Position numbers and translations under genes: made by a program. A stretch of 64,000 bases of DNA from positions 2,128,985 to 2,192,984 of the forward strand of contig NZ_OY759719.1 of assembly GCF_963662555.1 (NCBI RefSeq). The letters are read 5' to 3'. Position 1 is the stretch's first letter; every line of letters starts with the position of its first letter. Of the stretch, positions 45,305-57,246 are shown piece after piece. The DNA is from Thiomicrorhabdus sp. (GTDB lineage Bacteria; Pseudomonadota; Gammaproteobacteria; Thiomicrospirales; Thiomicrospiraceae). The notes below the pieces were generated by a model. It saw nothing but the letters and a program-made list of their open reading frames with translations, did not search any database and was not told the origin of the DNA.

Positions 45305-45610
45305 CTACCCCTTCAGTGATCCAAGATCATCAACATTGATGCTCTTACGATTACGGAATACTAAAACAATTATAGCTAAACCAATTGCAGCTTCTGCGGC
45401 GGCAACGGTTAAGATAAAAAATACGAAAATTTGACCCGTCACATCATTTAAATAATGTGAGAACGCAACTAGATTTGTATTAACAGCAAGCAGAAGTAGC
45501 TCAATTGCCATTAATAAAACAATGACGTTTTTTCTGTTTAAGAAAATACCCGCCATACTAATCATAAAAAGCACAGCACCAAAGATTAGGTAATCAGATA
45601 AAGCAATCAT
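45305..45610 (-). CDS. nuoK: NADH-quinone oxidoreductase subunit K
   Basis: A 101-residue protein with three membrane helices. Two essential glutamates are seen in [10 protein letters not shown] and [11 protein letters not shown]. It overlaps nuoJ by 4 bp. Part of the E-channel proton path. Confidence 0.97.
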   Translation of the reverse strand: MIALSDYLIFGAVLFMISMAGIFLNRKNVIVLLMAIELLLLAVNTNLVAFSHYLNDVTGQIFVFFILTVAAAEAAIGLAIIVLVFRNRKSINVDDLGSLKG

Positions 45611-46248
45611 TTGTCATCCTCCTCTTTAGCAACAATATCTTTTTCGATGGTGGTTTCCATCTTAACCATACGGAAGCGGTCAGCTGCTTGTGTTTTAACT
45701 TGTTTATCAATATTTTGGTAGAGAACTTCTGTTGTTGGTCTACGACGTAGCGTTAAAGCAATCGCCGCAACAATTCCTAATAAAAGAAGTACTGCAGCCA
45801 AAACAAATGCATAAGCATGAGTTGTGTATAGAGGAATAGCAATTGATTCTGTATTACTAAAATCTGCGGCATGAGTTACAGGTGCTCCTGTGACTTCTAG
45901 ACCAAAATGTTCTGGCCCTAAGACCAAATACATCATTGCAAAAATAGCCGCTGCTGCCATTGCCCCTAAAGGTAAGTATTTTGTAAAGCCTTCTTTAAGA
46001 ATAGCCATATTGATGTCTAGCATCATGACTACAAAAAGGAAAAGTACCATTACTGCACCTACATAAACCAGGATAAGTACCAGGCCTAGAAATTCTGCCT
46101 GAGCCATGATCCAAATACCTGCTGTTGATACAAAAGCAAGAACAAGCCAAAGAGCTGCTTTAACAGGGTTCTTAACTGAAATCATCATTAAGCCTGCAAT
46201 AGTGGCAATCGTAGCAAGAAGGTAAAATATAAATTGTTCAAATGTCAT
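45607..46248 (-). CDS. nuoJ: NADH-quinone oxidoreductase subunit J
   Basis: A 213-residue protein with five helices; the conserved [20 protein letters not shown] helix is present ([11 protein letters not shown]). A charged C-terminal tail of about 45 residues follows. Together with K it forms part of the E-channel. Overlaps nuoK by 4 bp. Confidence 0.96.
   Translation of the reverse strand: MTFEQFIFYLLATIATIAGLMMISVKNPVKAALWLVLAFVSTAGIWIMAQAEFLGLVLILVYVGAVMVLFLFVVMMLDINMAILKEGFTKYLPLGAMAAAAIFAMMYLVLGPEHFGLEVTGAPVTHAADFSNTESIAIPLYTTHAYAFVLAAVLLLLGIVAAIALTLRRRPTTEVLYQNIDKQVKTQAADRFRMVKMETTIEKDIVAKEEDDK
46079..46090. repeat. Near-match of the palindrome family
   Basis: ACCAGGCCTAGA, a copy with the right arm degraded (two mismatches), inside nuoJ. 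Listed as a possible decayed site, not counted among the 12. Confidence 0.35.
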
Positions 46249-46265
46249 AACTATCTACTTTCCTA

Positions 46266-46757
46266 TTAACGATATTTAGCATCAACTGCACGATCTGCAG
46301 CGATTTGCTCTTCATGTTCATCACCAAAAGCCAATAAATCTTCTTTGGTGCGTATATGCGGACCACGCTCGTGAAATTCATATTCAAACACTCGTGTTTC
46401 AACAATCGCATCTACTGGACAAGCTTCTTCACAAAAACCGCAGTAAATGCACTTGAACATATCGATATCATATTGCGTTGTACGACGTGTACCATCTTCA
46501 CGCTCTTCTGATTCAATCGTAATTGCGTTAGCAGGACAAACTGCCTCGCATAATTTACAAGCAATACAACGCTCTTCACCATTCTCATAACGACGCAAAG
46601 CGTGGTGACCTCTAAAACGAGGTGAAAGTGGAGTTTTCTCTTCTGGATAACGTACTGTTATCTTTCTTTTGAAAAGATATTTACCTGTGACTGAAAGCCC
46701 TTTAAATAGCTCAGTAAGACCCCAGGTTTTAATTTGATGTTTTAAAAATTTACCCAT
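46266..46757 (-). CDS. nuoI: NADH-quinone oxidoreductase subunit I
   Basis: A 163-residue ferredoxin-like subunit with two CxxCxxCxxxCP 4Fe-4S motifs: [12 protein letters not shown] and [12 protein letters not shown]. These bind clusters N6a and N6b of the electron path to quinone. It is a peripheral-arm subunit beside nuoH, 11 bp apart. Confidence 0.97.
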   Translation of the reverse strand: MGKFLKHQIKTWGLTELFKGLSVTGKYLFKRKITVRYPEEKTPLSPRFRGHHALRRYENGEERCIACKLCEAVCPANAITIESEEREDGTRRTTQYDIDMFKCIYCGFCEEACPVDAIVETRVFEYEFHERGPHIRTKEDLLAFGDEHEEQIAADRAVDAKYR

Positions 46758-46768
46758 GTCAGCCTCTA

Positions 46769-47830
46769 TTAATTAAACCAAGGACCAAAGCTAAAGTATT
46801 GCATTGCACCAACAACGAATACCCAAACAATAGTTACTGGGATTAATACTTTCCACCCTAAACGCATTAATTGGTCATAACGGTAACGTGGGAATGTGGC
46901 ACGTAACCATAAGAACACAAATAATAAGAATGATACTTTAAATGCTAACCAACCTAATTGTGGAACCCATGCAAATAATGATTCTAGTACTGGAATACCT
47001 TCAAAAGGTGATAACCAGCCTCCCAAGAACATAATTGATGTCATAAAGGAGATCAAAATCATCATGGCATATTCAGCAAGCATAAATACACCAAATGTCA
47101 TACCAGAGTAATCAACGTGGAAACCTGCAACAATTTCTGCTTCACCTTCAATAACATCGAAAGGTGTACGGTTTGTTTCTGCTAAACCAGAAATGAAATA
47201 AACAAAGAACATTGGTAATAATGGCAATAGGTACCAGTGATATATACCACCCTTTTGACCATTAACAATCTCTGTTAAATTCATGCTTCCAGCAATCATT
47301 AATACAGTAACTAATGCAAAGCCCATAGCGATTTCATAAGAGATCTTTTGTGCGGAACCACGTAAAGCACCCAAAAATGCATACTTTGAGTTAGATGCCC
47401 AACCGGCAATAATTGTTCCGTAAACTAAAATTGAAGAGACCGCTAAAACATATAACACGCCTGCATTAATGTCAGCTACCACCATACCATCAGAAAATGG
47501 AATAACTGCCCATGCTGCTACAGCAGGGGCTAAAGCTAATACTGGGGCAATAATAAATAAGTACTTGTTAGATTGTGCAGGAAAGATAACTTCTTTAGTC
47601 ATTAACTTTAATGCATCAGCAATTGGTTGCAATAAACCAACTGGTCCAACACGGTTAGGACCCATACGAACCTGCATATAACCAATAACTTTACGTTCAG
47701 CGTAAGTTAACCAGGCCACCACAAGCATAATAGGTAAAACAACAGCTACAGCTTGTAAAACAAGGGTAATAACGATTGCTAACCAATCAAATAAAAAGCC
47801 TGATAAAAAGGCTTGAAGTGCATCAAACAT
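46769..47830 (-). CDS. nuoH: NADH-quinone oxidoreductase subunit H
   Basis: With ATG at 47830 it has 353 residues; a TTG one codon earlier is possible. Eight helices, with [19 protein letters not shown] and [20 protein letters not shown] (in pieces: [11 protein letters not shown]). It lines the quinone tunnel and joins the hydrophilic to the membrane arm. It starts 5 bp after nuoG. Confidence 0.97.
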   Translation of the reverse strand: MFDALQAFLSGFLFDWLAIVITLVLQAVAVVLPIMLVVAWLTYAERKVIGYMQVRMGPNRVGPVGLLQPIADALKLMTKEVIFPAQSNKYLFIIAPVLALAPAVAAWAVIPFSDGMVVADINAGVLYVLAVSSILVYGTIIAGWASNSKYAFLGALRGSAQKISYEIAMGFALVTVLMIAGSMNLTEIVNGQKGGIYHWYLLPLLPMFFVYFISGLAETNRTPFDVIEGEAEIVAGFHVDYSGMTFGVFMLAEYAMMILISFMTSIMFLGGWLSPFEGIPVLESLFAWVPQLGWLAFKVSFLLFVFLWLRATFPRYRYDQLMRLGWKVLIPVTIVWVFVVGAMQYFSFGPWFN

Positions 47831-47835
47831 CAACT

Positions 47836-49944
47836 CTACCCTCTACCCATTGTTTCAATATTTGCATCAGGGGTTGCCTGAAGTGATGGTGAACGACGAA
47901 CAATCGCATCTACCTGATATGGAGAAATCATCTGAACATCACCATCATTATTTTTTTGTGGTAATTCACAAGCTAAATCAACTAAATTGATTTTAGAAAC
48001 ACTGTTATCTAAGATTTCACTCAATACTTCATTAGAATTTGTGTAATCAAAGCCATCAATATTAAACATATTTCCAAGTACTCTTAAAACCTTCCAGGCA
48101 GCTTTAGCATCGCCCTTAGGCTCAACGGTCATTTTAAAAGACTGTTTTGTTGCATTAGCGTTAACAAAAGTACCTGCAGTTTCAGTAAACGTTGCTATTG
48201 GTAACATCACATCTGCGTAAGAACGCTGATTTTCACTATCAAATGCGGTTAAATTCACAACAAATTTAGCATCTTGCATTGCTTTCAATGCTAAATCTCC
48301 GTTCGCAAAATCAGCTTCTGGTTCAATATTCATATTAATGAAAGCCTGCATTCCATCTGCAACCATTTGTGCACTATTTTTACCATTAGCCGGTAAAAAG
48401 TTGACTAAATGTGCACCCACTTCATTAGCAAACAAAGGAAGCACGTTTAATGCTGCACCAGTTACTTCAGAAATGATCGCTGTAAGCTTTTGAATTACTG
48501 AAAAGTCCAAATGATTTTGAGCTAATTGACCAACCATAATAGAGGCATTTTCAGTATCTATAAGGTTTTGAGCAATTTGTTTTTGTTGTTCAGTAACTGA
48601 AACATCATTTAACCAGGCCTGGTCAATTCCTTTGATATCACAAGCGGCTTTAGCAATGCCTGCAAGAATAAATACCACTCCTGTACTATCTGAAAGATCT
48701 GACACTTTATAATTGAATTCATATGCAGCAGGATTAACAACAAATGCATTAGCACCAGCTTGTACCGCTTTACGAACACGATGATTAAGTATTGGTAATT
48801 CTTTACGAAGGTAAGAACCCACCAATAAAACTGATTTAAGTTTTTCTACATCTGTCAGACCATGCTCTAACGAAGGCATATTAAAACCAGTCACATCTGA
48901 GCTGAAATCTACTTGACGATGTCTATAGTCAATATTGTGGACATCTAAACCACGAGCTAATTTTTGTAATAAATGCAACTCTTCAACAGTTGAATTTGCT
49001 GAAGCTAAAACACCAATATCTGTTGAGCTTTTTAAGACATCCTGAAGACCTGTTACAGCAAAAGAAAGTGCCGTTTCCCAATCAGTTGCTTTCCATTCAC
49101 CATTTTGTTTAATCATTGGTTGAGTCAAGCGTGATTCACAGTTAACACCTTCATAAGAAAAGCGATCTCTATCTGAAATCCATACTTCATTGATTGATTC
49201 ATTTTCACGAGGAACAACACGCTTAACGTCATTGCCTTTTGTATGAACTGTAATATGTGAACCAATACTATCATGAGCGGCAATTGATTTATGAGCCTTT
49301 AGTTCCCATGAACGAGCTGTATAACGGAAAGGTTTAGACGTTAAAGCACCAACAGGACATAAATCGATCATGTTACCTGACATCTCTGAAGTAATTGACT
49401 TCTCAATGTAAGTACCAATCTCCATCCATTCACTTCTACCTGTAGCTCCTAACTCCATCATTCCGGCAACTTCTTGACCAAAACGTACGCAGCGTGTGCA
49501 ATGAATACAACGTGTCATATCAGTCTTAATTAAAGACCCAGCTTCACGATCGCTGACAACGCGTTTAGCTTCAGAATAGCGAGAAACATCATCACCATAA
49601 TCCATTGCTACGTCTTGCAGCTCACACTCACCACCTTGGTCACAAATTGGGCAATCCAAAGGGTGGTTTATTAACAGAAATTCCATAACGGATTTCTGAG
49701 CAGCAATTGCTTTTGCTGATTTAGTATGAACTTTCATACCATCAGTAACAGGTGTTGCACAAGCTGGAAGTGGTTTCCATGCTCCTTCAACCTCTACAAG
49801 ACACATACGACAGTTAGCCGCAATAGACAATTTCTTGTGGTAACAAAAACGGGGAATGGCAATTTGAGCATCATCAGCGACATCAATCAACATGTCCCCT
49901 TCATGTGCTTCAATAACTTGCCCGTTTATTTCAACTTTTACCAT
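47836..49944 (-). CDS. nuoG: NADH-quinone oxidoreductase subunit G
   Basis: A 702-residue NADH dehydrogenase iron-sulfur subunit. The N-terminal ferredoxin module has [15 protein letters not shown] and C-terminal Cys ligands (2Fe-2S), followed by HxxxCxxC...C ([14 protein letters not shown]) and the CIHCTRC cluster set, then a molybdopterin-oxidoreductase-like domain without cofactor residues. It lacks the extra N7 ligands as far as I can see. Palindrome copy at 48612 is inside (frame DQAWLN). Confidence 0.96.
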   Translation of the reverse strand: MVKVEINGQVIEAHEGDMLIDVADDAQIAIPRFCYHKKLSIAANCRMCLVEVEGAWKPLPACATPVTDGMKVHTKSAKAIAAQKSVMEFLLINHPLDCPICDQGGECELQDVAMDYGDDVSRYSEAKRVVSDREAGSLIKTDMTRCIHCTRCVRFGQEVAGMMELGATGRSEWMEIGTYIEKSITSEMSGNMIDLCPVGALTSKPFRYTARSWELKAHKSIAAHDSIGSHITVHTKGNDVKRVVPRENESINEVWISDRDRFSYEGVNCESRLTQPMIKQNGEWKATDWETALSFAVTGLQDVLKSSTDIGVLASANSTVEELHLLQKLARGLDVHNIDYRHRQVDFSSDVTGFNMPSLEHGLTDVEKLKSVLLVGSYLRKELPILNHRVRKAVQAGANAFVVNPAAYEFNYKVSDLSDSTGVVFILAGIAKAACDIKGIDQAWLNDVSVTEQQKQIAQNLIDTENASIMVGQLAQNHLDFSVIQKLTAIISEVTGAALNVLPLFANEVGAHLVNFLPANGKNSAQMVADGMQAFINMNIEPEADFANGDLALKAMQDAKFVVNLTAFDSENQRSYADVMLPIATFTETAGTFVNANATKQSFKMTVEPKGDAKAAWKVLRVLGNMFNIDGFDYTNSNEVLSEILDNSVSKINLVDLACELPQKNNDGDVQMISPYQVDAIVRRSPSLQATPDANIETMGRG
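48612..48623. repeat. ACCAGGCCTGGT palindrome copy 10
   Basis: Perfect 12-mer inside nuoG, read in a different frame (Asp-Gln-Ala-Trp) from other coding copies. Confidence 0.9.
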
Positions 49945-49996
49945 AATTCTATAACCTAAGTTTTCTAACTTATTTTACGTAAACAATCCAAAACGA

Positions 49997-51277
49997 TTAT
50001 TTACGATCTAAAATACTGCAACCATGTTCAATATAGTGCTGGAATTCATGCTCATAGTGCTCTAAAGCACTGGTTAATGCGATAGTGGCTGCATCACCTA
50101 AACCACAAATTACATTACCCATAATTTTTCCTGATACATCTTTTAATGCCACGATATCTTCAGGACGACCTTTACCATTAACAATACGAGTTAAAACACG
50201 GTATAACCAACCTGTTCCTTCACGGCATGGTGTACATTGACCACAAGATTCGTCCCAATAAAAGTGTGCTAAATTCTGCATTACTTTTACGATATCTGTT
50301 TGATCATCCATAATAATTACCGAACCAGCACCAAGGAACGACCCTGCTTTAGCAATAGAGTCATAATCCATATTCATTGCCATGGCTTTTTCAGCTGGCA
50401 AAATAGCTGTAGAAGCTCCACCAGGAATTACCGCTTTTAATTCACGGCCTTTCCAGATACCACCTGCAAGTTCAAGCAAATCTTTAAATGGCGTACCCAT
50501 ACGAACTTCAAAGTTTCCTGGTGCATTAACATGTCCAGATACTGAATAACATTTTGTTCCACCAGCATTTTCAACACCTAAGTCGTTAAACCAATCTCCA
50601 CCTTTAGCAAGAATCATTGGAATTGAAGCAAGGGTCTCAGTATTGTTAATTGTTGTAGGTTTACCGTATAAACCATAGCTCGCTGGAAATGGTGGTTTAA
50701 AACGTGGCTGACCTTTCTTACCTTCAATTGACTCAATCAAAGCGGTCTCTTCACCACAAATATAGGCACCAGCACCTAAATGAGTATATAAATCAAAGTC
50801 CCAACCAGTACCAAGAATATCTTTACCTAATAGGCCAGCTTCTCTTGCTTGTTTGATGGCATTATTAAAACGTTGATACGGTTCCCAGAACTCACCGCGA
50901 ATATAGTTATATCCTGCAGAGGCACCAATAACGTAGCCTGCAATAGCCATACCTTCAACTAATGCATGCGGGTTATAACGAAGAATATCTCTATCTTTAA
51001 AAGTACCAGGTTCACCTTCATCAGAGTTACAAACAATGTATTTCTGTCCAGGAGCGAAACGGTTCATAAAACTCCATTTCAAGCCCGTAGGAAAACCGGC
51101 TCCACCACGTCCACGAATATTAGAAGTTTTTACTTCTTCAATAATTTCATTGGGTTCGATTTCTCCTGCTACCACTTTTTTCCAGACTTCATAACCACCA
51201 TTGGCGATATAAACATCAATATCCCAAGAGTTATCAAGGTGGTTTAAACGGAAACAGTTTTCGTTTTGTACGACCAT
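49997..51277 (-). CDS. nuoF: NADH-quinone oxidoreductase subunit F
   Basis: A 426-residue NADH/FMN-binding subunit. [14 protein letters not shown] is the FMN loop, [19 protein letters not shown] the NADH site, and [13 protein letters not shown] plus a later Cys bind cluster N3. It forms the input module with NuoE, whose stop directly abuts its start. Confidence 0.97.
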   Translation of the reverse strand: MVVQNENCFRLNHLDNSWDIDVYIANGGYEVWKKVVAGEIEPNEIIEEVKTSNIRGRGGAGFPTGLKWSFMNRFAPGQKYIVCNSDEGEPGTFKDRDILRYNPHALVEGMAIAGYVIGASAGYNYIRGEFWEPYQRFNNAIKQAREAGLLGKDILGTGWDFDLYTHLGAGAYICGEETALIESIEGKKGQPRFKPPFPASYGLYGKPTTINNTETLASIPMILAKGGDWFNDLGVENAGGTKCYSVSGHVNAPGNFEVRMGTPFKDLLELAGGIWKGRELKAVIPGGASTAILPAEKAMAMNMDYDSIAKAGSFLGAGSVIIMDDQTDIVKVMQNLAHFYWDESCGQCTPCREGTGWLYRVLTRIVNGKGRPEDIVALKDVSGKIMGNVICGLGDAATIALTSALEHYEHEFQHYIEHGCSILDRK

Positions 51278-51784
51278 TTATTTCCCCCACTCTTCTAGTA
51301 GTAGATCAATTGAATTTTCAGTTAGATTTTCATAATAAGTTTTTCCAACTTGCATCATTGGAGCACCACCACAAGAACCTAAACACTCAACCATTTTGAT
51401 TGAAAAACGACCATCAGGAGTTGTTTCACCTGGCTTAATACCCAGTTTAGTTTCTAGATATTTAACAATGTCATCTTTGCCGCGTAACATGCATGAAATA
51501 CTGTTACAAATACACAGCTTTATTTCACCAACAGGGGCATGTTCATAGTTTCCGTAGAAAGTCGCAACTTCATAGACTTCCATTGGAGTAATTTCTAAAT
51601 ATTCAGCAATTTGATCCATTAAGTCATTCGTTAAGTAGCCATGGTGACATTCTTGAACGATTCTTAACGCAGGCATTACAGCTGATTTTTTTTGATCTTC
51701 TGGATAATTTGCAATCCATTTATCAATACGGGCTTTTACATCACCCTGAATAAAGTTAGCTGTATTTGTCTCTGTTGAACTCAT
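51278..51784 (-). CDS. nuoE: NADH-quinone oxidoreductase subunit E
   Basis: A 168-residue thioredoxin-like 2Fe-2S subunit, with ligands in CNSISCML (first pair) and [10 protein letters not shown] (second pair). VATFYGNY precedes them. It overlaps nuoD by 4 bp (ATGA). Confidence 0.97.
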   Translation of the reverse strand: MSSTETNTANFIQGDVKARIDKWIANYPEDQKKSAVMPALRIVQECHHGYLTNDLMDQIAEYLEITPMEVYEVATFYGNYEHAPVGEIKLCICNSISCMLRGKDDIVKYLETKLGIKPGETTPDGRFSIKMVECLGSCGGAPMMQVGKTYYENLTENSIDLLLEEWGK

Positions 51785-53034
51785 CGATCCACCTCTCCGA
51801 ATACAATATCTTGCGTACCAATGATTGAAACGACATCTGCAATCATATGGCCTTTAACCATTTCGTCTAATGATGCTAGGTGAGCAAAACCAGGTGCTCT
51901 AACTTTCATACGATAAGGCTTGTTAGCACCATCAGATACCATATAGATACCAAACTCACCTTTAGGGTGTTCTACGGCTGAATACACTTCACTTTCTGGA
52001 ACTGTATAACCTTCTGTATATAGTTTAAAGTGGTGAATTAACGCTTCCATATTTGATTTAGCGTCTTCTCTAGATGGCGGAGCAACTTTGTTATCATCAG
52101 TCATAACCGCACCTGGATTGGCTTTTAACCAATCTACACACTGTTTAATAATTTTGTTTGACTCACGCATTTCAGCAACACGTACTAAATAACGGTCGTA
52201 ACAATCACCAGTTGCACCTACAGGAATATCAAAATCCATTTTGTCGTAGACTTCATAAGGCTGTTTCTTACGTAAATCCCATTCAATACCTGAACCACGT
52301 AACATCGGACCTGTAAAACCTAACTGTAAAGCTCGTTCAGGAGAAACAATACCAATATCTACGGTACGTTGCTTCCAGATACGGTTATCGGTTAAAAGAG
52401 TCTCATACTCATCGATATAACCAGGAAAACGTTCTGTAAATGCCTCAATAAAATCAAGCAAAGAACCTTCACGCGTTTCATTCAACTGGTCTAATTTTTT
52501 ACCAGAGTTCCATTTAGATTTCTCGTATTTAGCCATGGTATCTGGTAAATCACGGTACACACCGCCAGGTCGGTAGTATGTCGCGTGCATACGAGCACCA
52601 GAAACAGCTTCATAACAATCCATTAAATCTTCACGCTCACGGAAGGCATAAAGAAATACTGTCATAGCACCAATATCTAATGCATGAGCACCTAACCACA
52701 TTAAATGGTTAAGAACACGTGTAATCTCATCAAACATAACACGGATATATTGAGCACGCTCTGGCACCTCAACGTTAAGCATTTTTTCAATTGCCATAAC
52801 GTAAGCATGTTCATTAGACATCATAGAAACATAATCTAAACGGTCCATATAACCAATTGACTGGTTATAAGGCTTAAATTCAGCTAATTTTTCTGTACCA
52901 CGGTGTAATAAACCGATATGTGGATCTGATCTTACAATGGTCTCACCATCTAGCTCTAACACTAAACGTAATACACCGTGCGCAGACGGATGCTGAGGAC
53001 CAAAATTTAAAGTATAGTTACGAATTTCAGGCAT
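51781..53034 (-). CDS. nuoD: NADH-quinone oxidoreductase subunit D
   Basis: A 417-residue 49-kDa-like subunit starting [20 protein letters not shown]. The quinone-site HPSAHG, and [11 protein letters not shown] are visible. It is separate from nuoC (not the fused nuoCD of enteric bacteria). A gap of 13 bp separates it from nuoC. Confidence 0.97.
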   Translation of the reverse strand: MPEIRNYTLNFGPQHPSAHGVLRLVLELDGETIVRSDPHIGLLHRGTEKLAEFKPYNQSIGYMDRLDYVSMMSNEHAYVMAIEKMLNVEVPERAQYIRVMFDEITRVLNHLMWLGAHALDIGAMTVFLYAFREREDLMDCYEAVSGARMHATYYRPGGVYRDLPDTMAKYEKSKWNSGKKLDQLNETREGSLLDFIEAFTERFPGYIDEYETLLTDNRIWKQRTVDIGIVSPERALQLGFTGPMLRGSGIEWDLRKKQPYEVYDKMDFDIPVGATGDCYDRYLVRVAEMRESNKIIKQCVDWLKANPGAVMTDDNKVAPPSREDAKSNMEALIHHFKLYTEGYTVPESEVYSAVEHPKGEFGIYMVSDGANKPYRMKVRAPGFAHLASLDEMVKGHMIADVVSIIGTQDIVFGEVDR

Positions 53035-53047
53035 ATTTGATTCCTAA

Positions 53048-53722
53048 TTACACGTTGCTTGGTGATTTCTTACGAATCACACGAGGTACATTGACTCGAT
53101 TTTCAATAGAAACAGGCTCATAGATGACGCGGCCTTTCTCTGAGTCATAACGCATTTCTACATTTCCTGTAAGAGGAAAGTCTTTTCTTAAAGGATGTCC
53201 AACAAAACCGTAATCCGTTAAAATTCGACGTAAATCAGGATGACCTTTGAAAATAATTCCAAACAGATCAAATGCTTCACGCTCAAACCAATTAGCGACA
53301 TTCCAAACGTCAATCACACTATCGACGATTGGCATTTGTGTAGACTCAGGAAACACTTTCACGCGTAAACGTAAATTGTTTTTTACTGATAATAAGTGAT
53401 AAACAACGGCAAAGCGTCTTTCCATAGAATCCGCTTCAGAAGCTTCTTCATCTTCGGCAAAATCAAAAACACCACGACTAAACCCACTGTTAACTGCTGT
53501 CATGGTTTCCCAGTTGGCTTGTCCATAATCTAAATAATCTACACCACATAAGTCCATGAGCTGTTCAAATCCTAACTCATCCTTTAATATGGCAAATGCA
53601 TCTAATGCTGTTTGTGGAGAAAGCTCAATCGTAAGCTCATCTAAACCGATGTTAGAAGAGACTACTTTCTCTCCTAATGCTTGATTAACATTGCTTTGTA
53701 AATCTAATACTGACTGTTTCAT
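53048..53722 (-). CDS. nuoC: NADH-quinone oxidoreductase subunit C
   Basis: A 224-residue 30-kDa-like subunit. The family signature [41 protein letters not shown] is present in pieces ([19 protein letters not shown]). Supports cluster-bearing NuoD and NuoI in the Q-module. It follows nuoB after 22 bp. Confidence 0.97.
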   Translation of the reverse strand: MKQSVLDLQSNVNQALGEKVVSSNIGLDELTIELSPQTALDAFAILKDELGFEQLMDLCGVDYLDYGQANWETMTAVNSGFSRGVFDFAEDEEASEADSMERRFAVVYHLLSVKNNLRLRVKVFPESTQMPIVDSVIDVWNVANWFEREAFDLFGIIFKGHPDLRRILTDYGFVGHPLRKDFPLTGNVEMRYDSEKGRVIYEPVSIENRVNVPRVIRKKSPSNV

Positions 53723-53744
53723 AGTAATGTCTACTTTCTTATTC

Positions 53745-54221
53745 TTATCTAGCTATCGTGTTAGTACGTTTTATCTTATTCTGTAGCTGGATAATTCCGT
53801 ATAACAGAGCTTCAGCAGTTGGTGGACAACCTGGTACATAAACATCAACGGGCACAATGCGATCACATCCTCTCACAACAGAATACGAGTAATGGTAATA
53901 CCCACCACCATTTGCACATGAACCCATTGAAATAACCCAACGTGGTTCAGCCATTTGGTCATATACTTTTCGTAAAGCCGGTGCCATTTTATTAACTAAT
54001 GTACCTGCAACCACCATTACATCTGACTGACGTGGACTTGGTCTAAAAATAATACCAAATCGGTCTAAGTCATAACGAGAAGCCCCTGCGTGCATCATCT
54101 CAACAGCACAGCAAGCTAAACCAAAAGTCATTGGCCACAAAGAACCCGTTCTTGCCCAGTTAATTAATTTATCAGCAGAAGTGGTAACAACCCCTTCTTT
54201 TAAAACGCCTTCTACTCCCAT
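53745..54221 (-). CDS. nuoB: NADH-quinone oxidoreductase subunit B
   Basis: The 20-kDa-like subunit that holds cluster N2: [11 protein letters not shown] (two adjacent Cys), MGSCANGGG and VPGCPP supply ligands. I prefer ATG 54221, giving 158 residues with the usual MGVEGVL start and a 10-bp overlap with nuoA. An ATG at 54242 would add MEKRSAG and overlap by 31 bp. Confidence 0.95.
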   Translation of the reverse strand: MGVEGVLKEGVVTTSADKLINWARTGSLWPMTFGLACCAVEMMHAGASRYDLDRFGIIFRPSPRQSDVMVVAGTLVNKMAPALRKVYDQMAEPRWVISMGSCANGGGYYHYSYSVVRGCDRIVPVDVYVPGCPPTAEALLYGIIQLQNKIKRTNTIAR

Positions 54222-54568
54222 TCCAGCGCTCCTTTTTTCCATTCATAAATAAAACCGACGACTAGTAATGATAAAAACACACCCATAGCTAATAGACCAA
54301 AAGTACCAACCTCATCTAAGACGATTGCCCATGGAAATAGAAAAGCGATTTCTAAGTCAAAAATAATAAACAAGATTGCTACAAGGTAAAAACGCACATC
54401 AAACTTCATACGTGCATCTTCAAATGCTTCAAAACCACACTCATATGGAGAGTTTTTTTCTGAATCAGGTTTTTGCGGTCCCAAAAGGTAACCGATTAAA
54501 ATTGGACCAACTCCAAAAAGAGCTCCTAGAACAATAAAAACTAGGACTGGAAGATAATTTTCTAGCAT
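54212..54568 (-). CDS. nuoA: NADH-quinone oxidoreductase subunit A
   Basis: A 118-residue subunit with three helices; the conserved [25 protein letters not shown] region is seen ([10 protein letters not shown]). It opens the 14-gene operon, 33 bp after an RNA hairpin and 60 bp from the tRNA-Leu gene. Confidence 0.96.
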   Translation of the reverse strand: MLENYLPVLVFIVLGALFGVGPILIGYLLGPQKPDSEKNSPYECGFEAFEDARMKFDVRFYLVAILFIIFDLEIAFLFPWAIVLDEVGTFGLLAMGVFLSLLVVGFIYEWKKGALEWE

Positions 54569-54600
54569 GGGTTTTAGGCCTCGTCTAGCGTTTAATTGAT

Positions 54601-54618
54601 TGCTGCAACATTGCAGCA
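54601..54618 (-). other. Perfect hairpin between tRNA-Leu and nuoA
   Basis: TGCTGCAA-CA-TTGCAGCA, 8-bp arms, 10 nt past the tRNA CCA end on the minus strand. No T run follows. It may stabilise the processed tRNA precursor or nuo mRNA, or attenuate read-through. Confidence 0.55.
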
Positions 54619-54628
54619 GTATTTAATA

Positions 54629-54713
54629 TGGTGCCGATGGCCGGAGTCGAACCGGCACAGCTCTCGCCACTACCCCCTCAAGGTAGCGTGTCTACCAATT
54701 TCACCACATCGGC
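54629..54713 (-). tRNA. tRNA-Leu (GAG anticodon)
   Basis: An 85-nt class II tRNA with encoded CCA (54629-54631). Acceptor stem GCCGATG/CATCGGC, anticodon GAG in the loop TTGAGGG, a long variable arm, and T loop TTCGACT. It lies between secG and nuoA, in the same direction, a usual gammaproteobacterial order. Confidence 0.97.
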
Positions 54714-54722
54714 TTTATTTGT

Positions 54723-55049
54723 TTACTCAGGCACAACCGGTGCTGATGGAGTTTTATTATTTTCTTCTACTTTGGTTTCAATTGGTGCTTTAGTTACACT
54801 CTGATAACCTTTAGCTTGCTGACTTCCGATGTAAGCCAACACTAAACTTGTAATAAAGAAAATAGTAGCCACGATTGCTGTCATTCTTGACAAAAATGTT
54901 GCTGAACCAGAACTACCAAAAACTGACTGCGACGAACCGCCGCCACCAAAGTTTGCTCCAGCATCTGCACCTTTACCATGCTGTACAAGAACAAGTGCAA
55001 TTAAAATTAATGCAATAATTAAATGTATTGTTAATACGATTCCAAACAT
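54723..55049 (-). CDS. secG: Preprotein translocase subunit SecG
   Basis: A 108-residue protein with two membrane helices and the SecG loop [26 protein letters not shown] (in pieces: [14 protein letters not shown]). Partner of SecYE. It follows tpiA by 2 bp and precedes the tRNA gene. The C-terminal tail is Lys/Thr/Pro-rich. Confidence 0.96.
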   Translation of the reverse strand: MFGIVLTIHLIIALILIALVLVQHGKGADAGANFGGGGSSQSVFGSSGSATFLSRMTAIVATIFFITSLVLAYIGSQQAKGYQSVTKAPIETKVEENNKTPSAPVVPE

Positions 55050-55051
55050 GA

Positions 55052-55807
55052 TTAGCCCGCCGCCTTACAAATTGCGATGAAATCGTCAGCGTTCAATGAA
55101 GCACCACCAATCAACCCACCATCGATATCCGCTTGACCAAACAACTCTTTTGCATTGTCTGGCTTAACACTTCCACCGTATTGAATAATAACTTTTTCAG
55201 CAACTGCTGGATTTAGACCAGCTAATTTGCCACGAATAAATGCATGCACTTCTTGTGCTTGAGCTGGAGAGGCAGTCACACCAGTGCCTATTGCCCAAAC
55301 TGGTTCATAAGCAATTACAACACGGCTAAATGCGTCTATACCAACCAAATCAAGAACCGCATCTAATTGGTTTGCAATTACCTGCTCCATCACGCCTGAT
55401 TCACGCTCTTCAAGCGTCTCACCAACACATAAAATAGGCGTAACATTTGCAGACAAAGCAACCTTCACTTTTTCTGCAATCTCTTCATTCGTTTCACCAT
55501 AAATAGCACGGCGTTCTGAATGACCTAAAATGACATAACTACAATCAAAGTCTTTTAACATTTCAACTGAAACTTCCCCTGTAAAAGCACCTTGACTTGG
55601 CTCTTCTGCCATATTTTGAGCTCCTACAGAAATACCGTTACCAGCGAGTGTACGGTTAGCATAATCTATATAGATAGCAGGCGGACAAACAGCAACATCA
55701 ACATTTCCAAGTTGATCTGTTTGGCTATTTAAACCTGTTACCAAGCTCAAAATAGACGCCTTTGAACCATGCATTTTCCAGTTCCCTGCGACAAATGGCT
55801 TTCTCAT
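55052..55807 (-). CDS. tpiA: Triose-phosphate isomerase
   Basis: Starting at ATG 55807 ([14 protein letters not shown]) it has 251 residues, standard. Catalytic His in ILGHSERR, Glu in [11 protein letters not shown], Lys in GNWKMH, and the phosphate-gripping GGSVKPDN are all present. Glycolysis/gluconeogenesis and Calvin cycle. The longer frame to 55864 is not supported. Coupled to secG. Confidence 0.97.
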   Translation of the reverse strand: MRKPFVAGNWKMHGSKASILSLVTGLNSQTDQLGNVDVAVCPPAIYIDYANRTLAGNGISVGAQNMAEEPSQGAFTGEVSVEMLKDFDCSYVILGHSERRAIYGETNEEIAEKVKVALSANVTPILCVGETLEERESGVMEQVIANQLDAVLDLVGIDAFSRVVIAYEPVWAIGTGVTASPAQAQEVHAFIRGKLAGLNPAVAEKVIIQYGGSVKPDNAKELFGQADIDGGLIGGASLNADDFIAICKAAG

Positions 55808-55874
55808 TACTAATCTCCAACACAAAAGTTTTACAATATTAGCGTTTTCTTGATTGAAAAACAATATTGCATTT

Positions 55875-57212
55875 TTACGAAATTTCTGATTTAACTACAT
55901 TAATTAATGCTTCTGCAAGCGATTCTACAAGCTCACGATCAGCTCCTTCTACCATCACTCTAATCAGTGGTTCAGTACCAGATGCTCGCACTAAAACCCG
56001 ACCTTTATCTGCAAGACGTTGTTCTGCCAAAGAAATTGCTTTTTTTAACTCATCCGACTGCATAATAACCTGAGCATCATCCACTCTTTGATTTATTAAA
56101 ATCTGTGGATAAAACTCAACTTCTGACGTTAATTCAGCCAAGGTTTTACCAGAAGAAACAATTGCAGACATAACTTGTAACGCTGCAATAATTCCATCGC
56201 CTGTTGATGTTTTATTCAAACACAAGACATGTCCGGATGGTTCTGCACCAAAATTCCAATTATTTTCCACCAATTTCTGCATAACATATCGATCACCAAC
56301 TGAAGATCGATCAAACTGAATACCTTTTGCTTTTAAGGCATTCTCTACACCAAGGTTACTCATTACTGTACCAACAACACCAGGTACATCAAATTTTGAT
56401 TGAGTAGCTAAAATATAAAGTATTAAATCACCATCTACAATTTTGCCACTTGAATCAACCATCATGACTCGGTCGCCATCTCCATCGAAAGCAATACCTA
56501 AATCAGCACCTTGACTAACGACTTCTTTTTGCAATGCATCTAGGTGTGTAGCCCCACACTCTTGGTTTATATTAATACCATTTGGTTCAGCACCAATCGT
56601 TAATACATCAGCACCCAATTCTTCAAAAACATGAGGAGCAACATGATACGTTGCTCCATGTGAGCAGTCTAAAACAATCTTAAAGCTATCCAGCTTAGTT
56701 ACTGCATCATAAGTACTTTTGCAAAATTCTATGTAGCGACCTGGAGCATCTTCTATACGTTTGGCCTTACCTAACTGCTCTGAAGGCACAACATCAATTT
56801 CTTGTTCAAACGCGGCCTCTACAGCAAACTCAATTTCATCACTAATCTTTTTACCTTGTGATGAAAAAAACTTTATTCCATTATCATGATGGGGGTTATG
56901 AGAAGCACTAATTACAATACCGGCATCAGCATGAAAGGTTTGCGTTAAATAAGCGACCGCTGGTGTTGGCATTGGTCCAAGCAATATAACATCTACACCA
57001 GCAGCTATAAACCCAGCTTCCAAAGCTGATTCAAACATATAACCTGAAATACGAGTGTCTTTACCAATCATAACTCGACTTTCACCACGAGCTTTCATTA
57101 CTTTGCCAGTTGCCCAACCCAGTTTTAAAATTTGATCAGGTCGAATCATACCTGAACCAACTCGGTTACGAATACCATCCGTTCCAAAGTATTTTTTTTG
57201 TGTTAAATCCAT
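55875..57212 (-). CDS. glmM: Phosphoglucosamine mutase
   Basis: A 445-residue enzyme. Active-site serine in ISASHNPHHDNG, metal loop DGDGDR, sugar loop AEPSGH, phosphate-binding RASGTEPLIRVM. It converts glucosamine-6-P to glucosamine-1-P for peptidoglycan and LPS. Follows folP after 34 bp and precedes tpiA by 67 bp. Confidence 0.97.
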   Translation of the reverse strand: MDLTQKKYFGTDGIRNRVGSGMIRPDQILKLGWATGKVMKARGESRVMIGKDTRISGYMFESALEAGFIAAGVDVILLGPMPTPAVAYLTQTFHADAGIVISASHNPHHDNGIKFFSSQGKKISDEIEFAVEAAFEQEIDVVPSEQLGKAKRIEDAPGRYIEFCKSTYDAVTKLDSFKIVLDCSHGATYHVAPHVFEELGADVLTIGAEPNGININQECGATHLDALQKEVVSQGADLGIAFDGDGDRVMMVDSSGKIVDGDLILYILATQSKFDVPGVVGTVMSNLGVENALKAKGIQFDRSSVGDRYVMQKLVENNWNFGAEPSGHVLCLNKTSTGDGIIAALQVMSAIVSSGKTLAELTSEVEFYPQILINQRVDDAQVIMQSDELKKAISLAEQRLADKGRVLVRASGTEPLIRVMVEGADRELVESLAEALINVVKSEIS

Positions 57213-57246
57213 ATATTAACTACCTTTAGTCAATCTAGAATAGTAC

